Shown: positions 6,831-13,704 of the stretch, piece after piece
Numbering within the stretch: the first letter of the stretch is position 1
Layout of the letters: each line of letters begins with the position of its first letter
The notes under the pieces: model-generated
Seen by the model: the letters and a program-made list of their open reading frames with translations, nothing else
The model's database searches: none
What the model was told of the DNA's origin: nothing
DNA from: Bacteriovoracaceae bacterium UBA2428
GTDB lineage: Bacteria > Bdellovibrionota > UBA2428
Reading direction: 5' to 3'
DNA length: 23,807 nucleotides
NCBI GenBank assembly: GCA_002343545.1
Contig: DDRA01000103.1
Span: forward strand, 8,340-32,146
Program-made: the position numbers and the translations under genes

Positions 6831-8756
6831 ATGGGATCTCCTCGCGAACGCTTCGTGCTCCGCGTCGCCGTCGATGGGCAGGAGCACCGGCTTTGCATGG
6901 CCGGTCGTGAGGCCGTGGTCGGTCGAGATCCGGGCGTCGATCTCGCCTTGGCGCATCCCGCCCTCGGCCGTCAACATCTCAAGTTCGAGGCGCAGCCCGA
7001 CGGCGTCGTCGTAGTGTCGGACCTGGGCTCTCCCTCGGGAACCCGGAGCGGCGCGCGCGTACTGACCCCCTTTAAGAAGTACCGTTACGTGAACGGCACG
7101 CCCCTCCTGCTGGGGGACGCGACGTTTCGCTTCTTCGTGGAGCCGCTCGCGGCCCTCGCGCCCGAGATCGTCGCGCAGGCGGAGTTGATCGCGAAGGAAA
7201 TCCTCGACGAGGCCGAGCGCGGCTCCCACGAGGCCGAACGCCGCGTGGCCCGCGCCGCGCGGCGCTCGAGGGGACTGAGTCGTTTGGAAACCCGCTTGCG
7301 CCGCGCCGTCGGCGAGCTCGAGACGAATCGTCGGGAGCTCGCGACCCGGCTCGGCAACCTTCGCGAATCGGTCGACCTCCTGGACGAGCGCAAGCGCGTC
7401 GTGGCGGACGGCGTTGACACCGAATCGTCCTTGCTCGAACAGATGCGCACCGAGATGGAGCGATTGCGGGCGGTCCGCGCCGAGCTGGAAACGCGCGTGG
7501 GCGAGCTCGACCGGGAACGGGAGCGGCTCGAGGCGTGGGAGTCCGAGGCCCGGCTTCGCCGCTCGGAGTCGGAAGCCCAAGTGGGTCGCTTGCGCACCGA
7601 GCTCGGTGAGCTCGCGGAACGCAAGGCGGGCTTCCTCGCGCAAGTCGATCACGCTTGGACCCAGGCCGAGCGCGCGCGGGCGGATCTCGAAGCCTCGCGC
7701 GACGAGTACGAGGAGCGCCGGCGTTCCGTGGAAGGGCTCCGCGAAGAGGCGCGAGCCGAAGAGACGCGCTTGGGAGCCCTCCGCGAGGAAGCGCGGGATT
7801 TCGAATCGAAGATCCCCGGCCTCGAGACGCGGGTGCGCGAGAGCGAAGCCCGCGTCGCCGAGAACGAGGGCGAGGCGGCGCGCGCCGAGGAAGCCTGCCG
7901 CGCCCGCTCGGCCGAGCGTCGCCAGTTGGAAGACGAAGTCGCGCGTCTCGTCGCCGAGCGTGACGGGGTCAGCGTCGCGCTCGAGCGGGTCCGCTTCGAG
8001 TCCGCCGAGGCCCGCGAGCACTTCGCCCGCCTCTCGGCGGAAAGCGAGTCGCTCCGCAGGCAGATCGACGATCGCGCGATCTCTTTGCGCGAGACCGAGC
8101 TCGAGCTCGCCGAAATGCGGTCCGAACGTCTCAAGCTGGCCGAGGCCTTGCCGCGACTGCGCGGCGAGCTGGACTCGGCCCGCGAAGAGGCCCGTCAGGT
8201 TCGCGCGGAGACCACGGTGTGGGCCGAGACCCGCCGGGCCGACGTCGAGCGACGCCTCGAGTCCGAAGTCGCGGAACGCCGGGGGCGCGAAGCCGCCCTG
8301 ATGCAGGCCGAGCGCGATCTCTTTGATCGCGAGATGGCCGAGCACCGTCCCCAGCAGAAGGCGCGCCTTCGCGACGGGCTGAGCCGTCTTTACCTGGACC
8401 ACTTGAGCGGCAACCCCGTCTGGGGCGCCAAGGCCGAAGAGCTCCGTTCGCGATTCCTGGCCCACGCCGATAGCCTCGTGACCGAAGTCCTCGACCACGG
8501 TCCGGATCCCACGGGCATCCGGAGGAACTGGCTCTCACGCTGGCGAAACTCGACCCACACTTGGCCGGTGGCGGTGCCGCTCGCGATGCTCGCGCTGGGC
8601 TTCGTGCTCTCCTTCGCTTCGCTGCGCCTGACCAAGCCGAAGCTCGGTGCCGCCCTGTCCCGGCACCCCGCTTCGAGCGAGGCGCGCCGCCTGCTTCCGA
8701 GCCAGAAGAAGCCCGTTCGGCCGGACGTCCCGTCGCTCGACGAAGAAACGCGCTGA
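6831..8756 (+). CDS. FHA domain-long coiled coil-C-terminal transmembrane protein
   Basis: This 641-aa protein begins with a forkhead-associated (phosphothreonine-binding) domain at about residues 7-102. VVGRDPGVDLAL (29-40) carries the conserved GR, GRQH (46-49) stands where SRxH is usual, and GSPSGT (66-71) where GSxNGT is usual, so the fold is clear but two phosphopeptide-contact positions are changed. Residues about 110-550 are dense in Glu, Arg, Ala and Leu with heptad character, giving a very long coiled coil. One hydrophobic segment at about 578-599 is followed by a 42-residue basic/polar tail. The likely topology is cytoplasmic FHA and rod, tail-anchored in the inner membrane. It may act as a scaffold that recruits phosphorylated partners. 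Psd follows 45 nt downstream on the same strand. No closer named family is recognised. Confidence 0.85.
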   Translation: MGSPRERFVLRVAVDGQEHRLCMAGREAVVGRDPGVDLALAHPALGRQHLKFEAQPDGVVVVSDLGSPSGTRSGARVLTPFKKYRYVNGTPLLLGDATFRFFVEPLAALAPEIVAQAELIAKEILDEAERGSHEAERRVARAARRSRGLSRLETRLRRAVGELETNRRELATRLGNLRESVDLLDERKRVVADGVDTESSLLEQMRTEMERLRAVRAELETRVGELDRERERLEAWESEARLRRSESEAQVGRLRTELGELAERKAGFLAQVDHAWTQAERARADLEASRDEYEERRRSVEGLREEARAEETRLGALREEARDFESKIPGLETRVRESEARVAENEGEAARAEEACRARSAERRQLEDEVARLVAERDGVSVALERVRFESAEAREHFARLSAESESLRRQIDDRAISLRETELELAEMRSERLKLAEALPRLRGELDSAREEARQVRAETTVWAETRRADVERRLESEVAERRGREAALMQAERDLFDREMAEHRPQQKARLRDGLSRLYLDHLSGNPVWGAKAEELRSRFLAHADSLVTEVLDHGPDPTGIRRNWLSRWRNSTHTWPVAVPLAMLALGFVLSFASLRLTKPKLGAALSRHPASSEARRLLPSQKKPVRPDVPSLDEETR

Positions 8757-8763
8757 GGCGCGG

Positions 8764-8792
8764 TTTGAGCCCGGCGGGCTTCGCGGTATAAC
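8764..8792 (+). promoter_or_regulatory. Probable sigma70-type promoter of psd
   Basis: TTGAGC (8765-8770) and TATAAC (8787-8792) are 16 nt apart. The expected start of transcription (about 8799) lies only a few bases before the ATG at 8802, and the intervening CGGCCCTTCC has no Shine-Dalgarno sequence. The psd message from this promoter would therefore be leaderless or nearly so. Confidence 0.45.
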
Positions 8793-8801
8793 GGCCCTTC
8801 C

Positions 8802-9692
8802 ATGTTGAAGATCTACGATCGCCGTCACGAGAAAGTCATCGAGGAAAAGGTTTTCGGGGGCGAAGCCATCCTCTGGGCCTACGGGACGCCGTTGGGGCGC
8901 GCGATCGTCGACCGTCGCTGGATCCAAGGACTCGTTTCGCGGCTCGCGGGCGATTACTACGATTCCGCCCTCTCGGCGCGGGGAATCCCCGACTTCGTGC
9001 GGGCCTACGATATTCGGATGGAAGACTACGTGACGCCCGTCGGCGGTTTCGATTCCTTCAACGATTTTTTCGTGCGCCCGTTCCGTCCGGGGCTTCGCGG
9101 CTTCCCCGAGGATTCGTCGCGCTTGGGCGCGCCGGCCGAAGGGCGTTTGAGCCTCTTCGAGATTCGCGACGGGCGGGCCCGTCTTTCGATCAAGGACACC
9201 GAAACCGAACTCGGGGAGCTCCTGGGGTCCCTCGCGGCCGCGGCCCCCCGCGAGGGCCACGCGTGGGTCTTTCGCCTTTGCCCGGTCGATTACCACTGCT
9301 TCCATTTTCCCGACGCGGGTCGGGTGCTCGCGCACGCTCGGGTGTCGGGGGACTTGCACTCGGTGAACCCGGTCGCGCAAACGGCGATCCCCGGCCTCTT
9401 CTTCCGTAACGAGCGGGAGGCGACGCTGCTCGATTCGGAGAACTTCGGGCGTCTCGCCCTCGTCGAGGTCGGCGCGATTTGCGTCGGCCTCATTCGGCAG
9501 CTCTTTTCGCTGGGCGACGACGTGAAGCGGGGACAGGCGAAGGGTTACTTCAAGTTCGGCGCTTCGACGGTCGTGCTCGTGACCGACGCCCGGCACGTGA
9601 GGCCCGACCCCGATCTCGTCGAACGCTCCCTCGCCGGCACGGAAAGCCTCGTGCGTCTGGGGGAAGGCGTCGGGACGAAGGTCCCGGTCTAG
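8802..9692 (+). CDS. psd: Phosphatidylserine decarboxylase family protein with altered catalytic motifs
   Basis: At 296 aa it has the full length and layout of pyruvoyl-dependent phosphatidylserine decarboxylase, which converts phosphatidylserine to phosphatidylethanolamine at the inner membrane. Recognisable blocks are SFNDFFVRPFRPG (85-97), the catalytic His region DYHCFHFP (163-170), VEVGAICVG (221-229) and KGYFKFGAST (247-256), where Ser255 should become the pyruvoyl group. Two positions differ from the usual family pattern. The residue before that serine is Ala (GAST, against GGST or LGST), and the acidic member of the self-cleavage triad, normally Asp in PADG, is Glu113 in PAEG. The enzyme may still process itself, or be slow or inactive. 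The stop codon lies inside the left arm of the palindromic element. No signal peptide; membrane association is expected from the family. Confidence 0.85.
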   Translation: MLKIYDRRHEKVIEEKVFGGEAILWAYGTPLGRAIVDRRWIQGLVSRLAGDYYDSALSARGIPDFVRAYDIRMEDYVTPVGGFDSFNDFFVRPFRPGLRGFPEDSSRLGAPAEGRLSLFEIRDGRARLSIKDTETELGELLGSLAAAAPREGHAWVFRLCPVDYHCFHFPDAGRVLAHARVSGDLHSVNPVAQTAIPGLFFRNEREATLLDSENFGRLALVEVGAICVGLIRQLFSLGDDVKRGQAKGYFKFGASTVVLVTDARHVRPDPDLVERSLAGTESLVRLGEGVGTKVPV

Positions 9693-9798
9693 GCCGTGTT
9701 TAATAACCCCATCTGCGGCGTTCTCGGTCGCTTGAGTACTGGTGTACACGTCGCTCCCTGCGGCCTTGCATTGGGGTTATTAAACACGGCCTAGACCG
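9685..9798. repeat. Palindromic repeat element with 27-bp perfect inverted arms
   Basis: Positions 9685-9711 and 9772-9798 are perfect reverse complements over 27 bp, enclosing a 60-nt centre. The centre has its own order: direct repeats CTGCGGC (9713-9719, 9758-9764) and GTCGCT (9727-9732, 9750-9755), and two short palindromes AGTACT (9735-9740) and GTGTACAC (9742-9749). The arms are locally A+T-rich (TTTAATAA) in a G+C-rich neighbourhood. The element fills the gap between two convergent genes, and its left arm covers the psd stop codon. The centre resembles, from memory, palindromic repeats scattered through many bacterial genomes, so a REP- or MITE-like dispersed element is the leading reading. 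In RNA it would fold into a long hairpin from either side and could end or stabilise both transcripts. It lacks a terminator U-tract. Confidence 0.8.
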
Positions 9799-9800
9799 CC

Positions 9801-10289
9801 TCAGAGCGTTTTCGAGTTTTCGTCGAAGTCCGCGCGCGGGTGCGCGAGGATCTCGAGCTTGAGCGCGCGCAAGGACACGACGAGCTCGCGGATGAAGAGC
9901 CCGAGCGAAGCCAAGAGCAGCAGGAGCGCGACGCCGAAGCAAAGGGCCGCGATGCCGTGGATCGGCCAGCCCGCGACGAGCGCCGCGAAGGTCGAGCCGA
10001 TGTGGAGCACGATGAAAAGCACCGACACGGAGGCGAGCACCATCGACGTGCGGATGAGTCGCGCGCGCAAGTAAATCATCTGGATCTGGTCGTGCAGTCG
10101 GTCCTTGGCGGCGCCGACCGGTTGGCTCACGTCGAGCTCCTTGAGGAGCTGGCGGGTGCGATCGATGCAACGCCCGAAGCGATTGGCCATGAGCGAAAGC
10201 AGGAAGGCGAGACCCGAGATGACCGTCACCGGCGCGATGGCGGCTTGCATGACCTTGACGAGTTCCCCGACGTTATCGATTCCGAACAT
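9801..10289 (-). CDS. DUF2721 family inner-membrane protein
   Basis: A 162-aa protein with three predicted membrane helices (about 16-36, 80-104 and 110-134). The N-terminal block AAIAPVTVISGLAFLLSL followed by NRFGRCIDRTRQL (36-48) matches the DUF2721 pattern (AxxPvxLisgxxxLLxxxxNRxxRxxDRxR). The function of the family is not known. The start ATG (10289) is preceded on the minus strand by GAAGGAG, about 11 nt away, which is slightly long but strong. The gene faces psd across the palindromic element and is divergent from the MBL-fold gene. The C-terminus is a short polar tail. I see no other partner gene. Confidence 0.8.
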   Translation of the reverse strand: MFGIDNVGELVKVMQAAIAPVTVISGLAFLLSLMANRFGRCIDRTRQLLKELDVSQPVGAAKDRLHDQIQMIYLRARLIRTSMVLASVSVLFIVLHIGSTFAALVAGWPIHGIAALCFGVALLLLLASLGLFIRELVVSLRALKLEILAHPRADFDENSKTL

Positions 10290-10399
10290 GGGCGCATTAT
10301 CTCCTTCGGCGCGGCCGAGTCACGGGGGGCGGCGGGCTTTTGTCCAAAATCCGCACTTCTTTGGCCGGAACGCGGACGCGGCCGAGGGGGGTGAATCGC

Positions 10400-10435
10400 T
10401 ATATTGCGCCCATCGGCAACCCCTTCAGAAAGGAA
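10400..10435 (+). promoter_or_regulatory. -10 hexamer and Shine-Dalgarno site of the MBL-fold gene
   Basis: TATATT (10400-10405) is a good -10 match without a convincing -35. AGAAAGGAA (10427-10435) lies 6 nt before the ATG at 10442 and is the best ribosome binding site in this part of the window. It fixes the start at 10442 rather than at an in-frame ATG at 10340, which would place non-conserved residues ahead of the signal peptide. Confidence 0.45.
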
Positions 10436-10441
10436 CCCCCC

Positions 10442-11389
10442 ATGATCACCTTCAAATCGCTCCTCTCCTTGCTCTCACTGGGTGCTTCGGGCGCCCTCGC
10501 GGCCCCGGCCGTCTACACCTTCACCTCGGGCGAGGGCGGCTTCCACACGCAGACCCACTTCGTCGACTCCGGTCGCGAGGTCGTCGCGATCGACGCCCAG
10601 TTCACGCCGGCCCTGGCCGAAGAGGCGATCGCGTTCCTGCGCACGCGCACGAAGAGCCCGATCCGCTACCTCGTCGTGACGCATCCGAACCCGGACAAGT
10701 TCAACGGCATTCCGGCCTTCCGCAAGGCTTCGCCGGGATTGCGCGTGCTCGCGGCGCGCCGCACGGCCGACGCCATGCCCGCCGTGCACGAATACAAGAA
10801 GTTTTTCTTCACGCGGATCGCCAAGAGCTTCGCCGAAGACGCGTATCCGCGCCTCGACAAGATCGACGAGACCTTCGTCGGGACCAAGGTCTTGCGTCTC
10901 GCGGGCGGGCTGCGCGTGGAGCTTTCGGAGCTCGCGGGTCCCGGCGTGAGCTCGAACCAGAGCGTCGTTTCGGTGCCCGGCCTGAAGGCGCTCTTCGTAG
11001 GTGATCTCGTGCACCACCGCGCGCACGCCTGGCTGGAAGGCGGCGTCGCGAGCGGCAAAGCCGTCCCGACGATCGGGGGCTGGATCGAGGGCTTGCGCGA
11101 GCTGGAACGGCGCTTCTCGCGCGTCGTCGGCGCGCAAGTCTACGGCGGCCGCGGCGAAGTCGCGCCCCTGGCCATCGCGGTGCGGGACCAGATCGCTTAC
11201 CTCGAACGCGCGGACCGCATCGTGCGTGACTACGTGGAGGGACTCGGCGCGCGGAAGTCCGAACTCAACGGCCCCGAAGCCGGCCGGCACCACGCCGCGG
11301 TCCAGGCGCTCTTCGAGCGCGCTTTCCCCGCTTACGCCCTTCCTTACATGGTCGGCTACGGCGTTTACGGCCTTCTGTCCGTCAAGTAG
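10442..11389 (+). CDS. Secreted metallo-beta-lactamase-fold-like protein with altered metal motif
   Basis: A 315-aa protein with a signal peptide (1-20, ending GALA before APAVYTF). It follows the order of MBL-fold hydrolases: beta-rich start, YLVVTHPNPDKFNG (76-89) in the position of the HxHxDH metal motif, and ALFVGDLVHHRAHAW (183-197) in the position of the later Asp/His ligands. The first motif reads H81-P-N-P-D85-K86, so the second His is Asn and the final His is Lys. Asp188 and nearby His191, His192 and His195 remain. Either a single metal is bound or the protein is non-catalytic and binds a ligand. It should be periplasmic. It ends immediately next to the convergent gene: TAG at 11387-11389 and the minus-strand stop at 11390. 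The substrate cannot be inferred. Confidence 0.78.
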   Translation: MITFKSLLSLLSLGASGALAAPAVYTFTSGEGGFHTQTHFVDSGREVVAIDAQFTPALAEEAIAFLRTRTKSPIRYLVVTHPNPDKFNGIPAFRKASPGLRVLAARRTADAMPAVHEYKKFFFTRIAKSFAEDAYPRLDKIDETFVGTKVLRLAGGLRVELSELAGPGVSSNQSVVSVPGLKALFVGDLVHHRAHAWLEGGVASGKAVPTIGGWIEGLRELERRFSRVVGAQVYGGRGEVAPLAIAVRDQIAYLERADRIVRDYVEGLGARKSELNGPEAGRHHAAVQALFERAFPAYALPYMVGYGVYGLLSVK

Positions 11390-12433
11390 TCAGGGAGCTT
11401 CGCGATCGGCCCAAGGGTTCCCGCGGAGCATGTTCCAGAAGATCTTGAGATCGTCGTTCGAGTAACGGCGGTTGAACCAGACTTCGGCGTGCGCCTGCGG
11501 ACGGCTCGGATCGAAGCGGATGCCCCAGAGTGGCGCGAGGCCGTTCGGCAGGATCGAGTAGCGCAGGTCCCCGTACTCGTGGTTGGGCGAAGCTTCGGCG
11601 CTCCCCACGAAGCGAGCCGAAAAATGGTCGAAGAGATCGAGGTCGCGGGCGAGCACGCTCCCGTTCGGGATCTGCGGATAGTCCCGGCGGCGATCCATGC
11701 GGGGCGCCGAGCCGCCCTCGAAGAGCGCGAGATCGCCGAACCAGCCCGCGTGGACCGCCTGGGCGTGGATGACGTCCTGCTGGTCCAGGTAGAGGACGCG
11801 CCAGACGAGATTGTTGAAGAGCGTGGGGTGGATCGCGAGCCGCGTGATCGCGTGGTCGCGTTCGCGCGCGACGCCGCGGATGAGCTTCTCGACGCGGGAC
11901 GATTGGAGCGCGTTGGCGCCCAGGTAAAGTCCGGCGGCGAGCAGGGCCAGGCTCGCGCCCGTGGGCCGCCGCGTTCGCAGCGAAGCCACGACGCCGACGA
12001 GAAGAGCGAGGGTGAAGATCGGGTCGATGACCGCGATCAGGTCCCAGGCGACCCGTTGCGGGAAGAGGGGCCAGAGCAGGAGCGTGCCGTAGCTCGTGCA
12101 GGCGTCGAGCACGGCGTGGGTCGCGTAGCCGACCGTCGCCCAGAGGATGCAAAGCTTGAGCTCGGCTTCGCGCTTGAGGAGCTTCGTGAGCAAGGCCCAG
12201 ATCGCGAGCCCGACGAGGGCGCCCCCGGCCGGCACGAAGACGAGCGAATGCGTGAAGTGGCGGTGGTACTCGAAGGCGAGGAGGGGGTTCGTCTTCGACG
12301 TGATGAGGACGTCGAGGTCGGCGGCCATGCCCCCGAGCGCGCCGACGAGCGCGGCGAGACGGGCGGACTTACGCGGGACTTTGGAGACTTGGACGGCGGC
12401 GGCGCCCAAGAGCCCCTGGGTAAATGGATCCAT
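11390..12433 (-). CDS. Membrane-bound metal-dependent hydrolase, YdjM-like (DUF457/COG1988)
   Basis: A 347-aa protein. The N-terminal 180 residues hold several membrane helices and the family's polar motifs: MDPFTQGLLGA at the start, AADLDVL with Asp39 and Asp41, YHRHFTHSL with His57, His59 and His62, YATHAVLDACTSYGT with His106 and Asp110, then VAWDLIAVIDPIF with Asp131 and Asp137. These polar residues between helices are typical of the YdjM/DUF457 family, a putative integral-membrane metal-dependent hydrolase or phosphatase-like group; the substrate is unknown. The C-terminal half (about 185-347) is soluble and outside the core family. ATG 12433 is preceded on its strand by AGGA about 8 nt away. 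The CPXCG-type gene lies 75 nt upstream in the same direction and may share its transcript. Confidence 0.82.
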   Translation of the reverse strand: MDPFTQGLLGAAAVQVSKVPRKSARLAALVGALGGMAADLDVLITSKTNPLLAFEYHRHFTHSLVFVPAGGALVGLAIWALLTKLLKREAELKLCILWATVGYATHAVLDACTSYGTLLLWPLFPQRVAWDLIAVIDPIFTLALLVGVVASLRTRRPTGASLALLAAGLYLGANALQSSRVEKLIRGVARERDHAITRLAIHPTLFNNLVWRVLYLDQQDVIHAQAVHAGWFGDLALFEGGSAPRMDRRRDYPQIPNGSVLARDLDLFDHFSARFVGSAEASPNHEYGDLRYSILPNGLAPLWGIRFDPSRPQAHAEVWFNRRYSNDDLKIFWNMLRGNPWADREAP

Positions 12434-12508
12434 GCGCCCATCCTAGTGTTCCGGGGCCGATATTTCCTAGTCGAGGCGCGGCCGGATGACGCGTTGCGCG
12501 TCGTCCGA

Positions 12509-12694
12509 CTAGGAGCGCCCGCCTTCGACGACGTAGTTCTCGGCGTCTTCGTCCCAAGTCGCCTGGACTTCGATGGGACGGCAGCAGACTTCGCAGTCGT
12601 AGATCCAGTTTTGGCTCGGGCCGCCCGACGGGTCGACCTCGATCCAAAAACTCTCGAAACAGAAGGGACAGGTCAGCGAAACGTCGTAAAGCAT
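12509..12694 (-). CDS. CPXCG-type cysteine-rich small zinc-binding protein
   Basis: A 61-aa protein with two Cys pairs, CPFC at 9-12 and CEVCC at 34-38, separated by about 22 residues, followed by PIEVQATWDEDAENYVVE. This is the layout of the CPXCG motif-containing cysteine-rich proteins, which are small predicted zinc ribbons of unknown role. The usual Gly after the first pair is Phe here (CPFCF), a family variation. ATG 12694 is preceded on the minus strand by GAAGGAG about 7 nt away, a strong site that confirms the start. It is the leading gene of a possible two-gene minus-strand unit and is divergent from doxX. Confidence 0.85.
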   Translation of the reverse strand: MLYDVSLTCPFCFESFWIEVDPSGGPSQNWIYDCEVCCRPIEVQATWDEDAENYVVEGGRS

Positions 12695-12735
12695 CGCGGG
12701 CTCCTTCCACGCTCCCTATTCGCGGGGCGAATGGG

Positions 12736-12764
12736 TTCACCGCCCGGATTTTATCCGATATGCT
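12736..12764 (+). promoter_or_regulatory. Probable promoter of the DoxX-GNAT-ABC transporter unit
   Basis: TTCACC (12736-12741) and TATGCT (12759-12764) are exactly 17 nt apart. Transcription would start at about 12771, on or next to the ATG at 12772, implying a leaderless message. An ATG at 12760 in the same frame lies inside the -10 hexamer and is therefore an unlikely start. A minus-strand GATAAAAT (12748-12755) in the same gap may serve the divergent CPXCG gene, so the two promoters could overlap. Confidence 0.45.
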
Positions 12765-12771
12765 CGGTGCC

Positions 12772-13152
12772 ATGAAGACGGATATCGCTTTGTTGCTCCT
12801 TCGCGTTCCCTTCGGCGCTTTCATGATCCTGGGGCATGGTTACCCCAAGCTGCAGCGCTTTTCCGAGATGAGCACTTCCTTCCCCGATCCGCTCGGCATC
12901 GGGTCGCTCCCGAGCTTCCTGCTCACGCTCTTCGCCGAGGTCGTTTGCGCCCTCGCGATTCTCTTCGGTTTCTTCACCCGTTGGGCCGCGATCCCGCTCG
13001 CGATTTGCATGGCCGTGGCGGCCTTCATCGTGCACGCCGCGGACCCTTTCAAGGGCCGTGAGCTCGCCCTCGTTTACCTGATCGGTTACGTCGTGATCTA
13101 CCTCTTGGGGCCCGGCCGCTTCTCGGTCGATCGCTCCATGGGCCGGGCTTGA
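12772..13152 (+). CDS. DoxX family membrane protein
   Basis: A 126-aa, four-helix membrane protein beginning MKTDIALLLLRVPFGAF. The GHGYPKLQRF block (27-36) and the acidic helix LTLFAEVVCALAILFGFFTR match the DoxX/YphA/YqjF family. Family members have been linked to redox balance or thiol stress, or act as partners of oxidoreductases, but this one has no such neighbour and its role is unknown. An in-frame ATG at 12760 would add four residues (MLGA); 12772 is preferred because the predicted promoter overlaps the upstream ATG and the family usually starts at this helix. The stop is 9 nt before the GNAT gene. Confidence 0.85.
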   Translation: MKTDIALLLLRVPFGAFMILGHGYPKLQRFSEMSTSFPDPLGIGSLPSFLLTLFAEVVCALAILFGFFTRWAAIPLAICMAVAAFIVHAADPFKGRELALVYLIGYVVIYLLGPGRFSVDRSMGRA

Positions 13153-13161
13153 TCTAGAACC

Positions 13162-13704
13162 ATGTTGGACACGAGCGTCGTCGTCCGCGAGGCGACTTCC
13201 GCGGATTCGGAACGGGTGGGCGAGCTGCTCGTCGACTCTTTCGTCTCGACCTACGGCAAGAAGATGCCCGAGGTCGTCGTGACCGAAGCCCGCAAGGACG
13301 ACTTGCGCGACGTCGAGACGAAGCGGATCCACGAGTGCGTGCTCGTCGCCGATCTCGGAGGCCGCATCGTGGGGACGGTGACCGTCTACCGGCCCCATTC
13401 CCCGCGGTCCCGGACTTGGCAGCCGAGCGCCGCCGAGATCCGTTACATGGCCGTGGCGTCCGACGTCCAAGGCAAGGGCGTCGCCGAGTCCCTCATCCGC
13501 GAAGCGTTGCACCGAGCTTGGAGCTGGCGCGCGAAAGAGCTGACCCTGCACGTGCGACGGGGCGCCACGGGCGTCGTGCGCTTCTACGAGCGGCTGGGGT
13601 GGAAGCGCGAGCCCAAGGGCGATCGGGACGAGCGGCCCGTGATCTACCTTGAGGGCTACACGCGCGCCGTCGAGAACACGCGCGCGGACGGCTCCGCGTC
13701 GTGA
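13162..13704 (+). CDS. GNAT family N-acetyltransferase
   Basis: A 180-aa protein with the GNAT fold. The N-terminal strand-helix VVVREATSADSERVGELL is followed by LVADLGGRIVGTVTV (61-75). Motif A is RYMAVASDVQGKGVAESLI (94-112), with the acetyl-CoA loop Q103-G-K-G-V-A, and motif B contains FYERLGW (141-147). The acceptor is unknown. The final four bases GTGA are shared with the start of the ABC ATPase gene, so the two are translationally coupled. The long polar C-terminal tail after the fold (about 165-180) may exist only to create that coupling. No Shine-Dalgarno sequence precedes ATG 13162; reinitiation after the doxX stop 9 nt upstream is plausible. Confidence 0.85.
   Translation: MLDTSVVVREATSADSERVGELLVDSFVSTYGKKMPEVVVTEARKDDLRDVETKRIHECVLVADLGGRIVGTVTVYRPHSPRSRTWQPSAAEIRYMAVASDVQGKGVAESLIREALHRAWSWRAKELTLHVRRGATGVVRFYERLGWKREPKGDRDERPVIYLEGYTRAVENTRADGSAS

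Noticed and set aside
6798..8498. 566-codon minus-strand frame opposite the FHA-coiled-coil gene
   Set aside because: It is a shadow of the Glu/Arg-rich coiled coil. The plus frame has a clear FHA domain and a membrane segment.
11390..12433. SOS/LexA-controlled ydjM orthologue
   Set aside because: Only the membrane core matches the wider family, and no LexA-type operator is visible upstream, so the gene name is not used.
12695..12771. TPP or FMN riboswitch for the importer operon
   Set aside because: The gap is 77 nt, the predicted promoter leaves essentially no leader, and no THI or RFN element core was seen.
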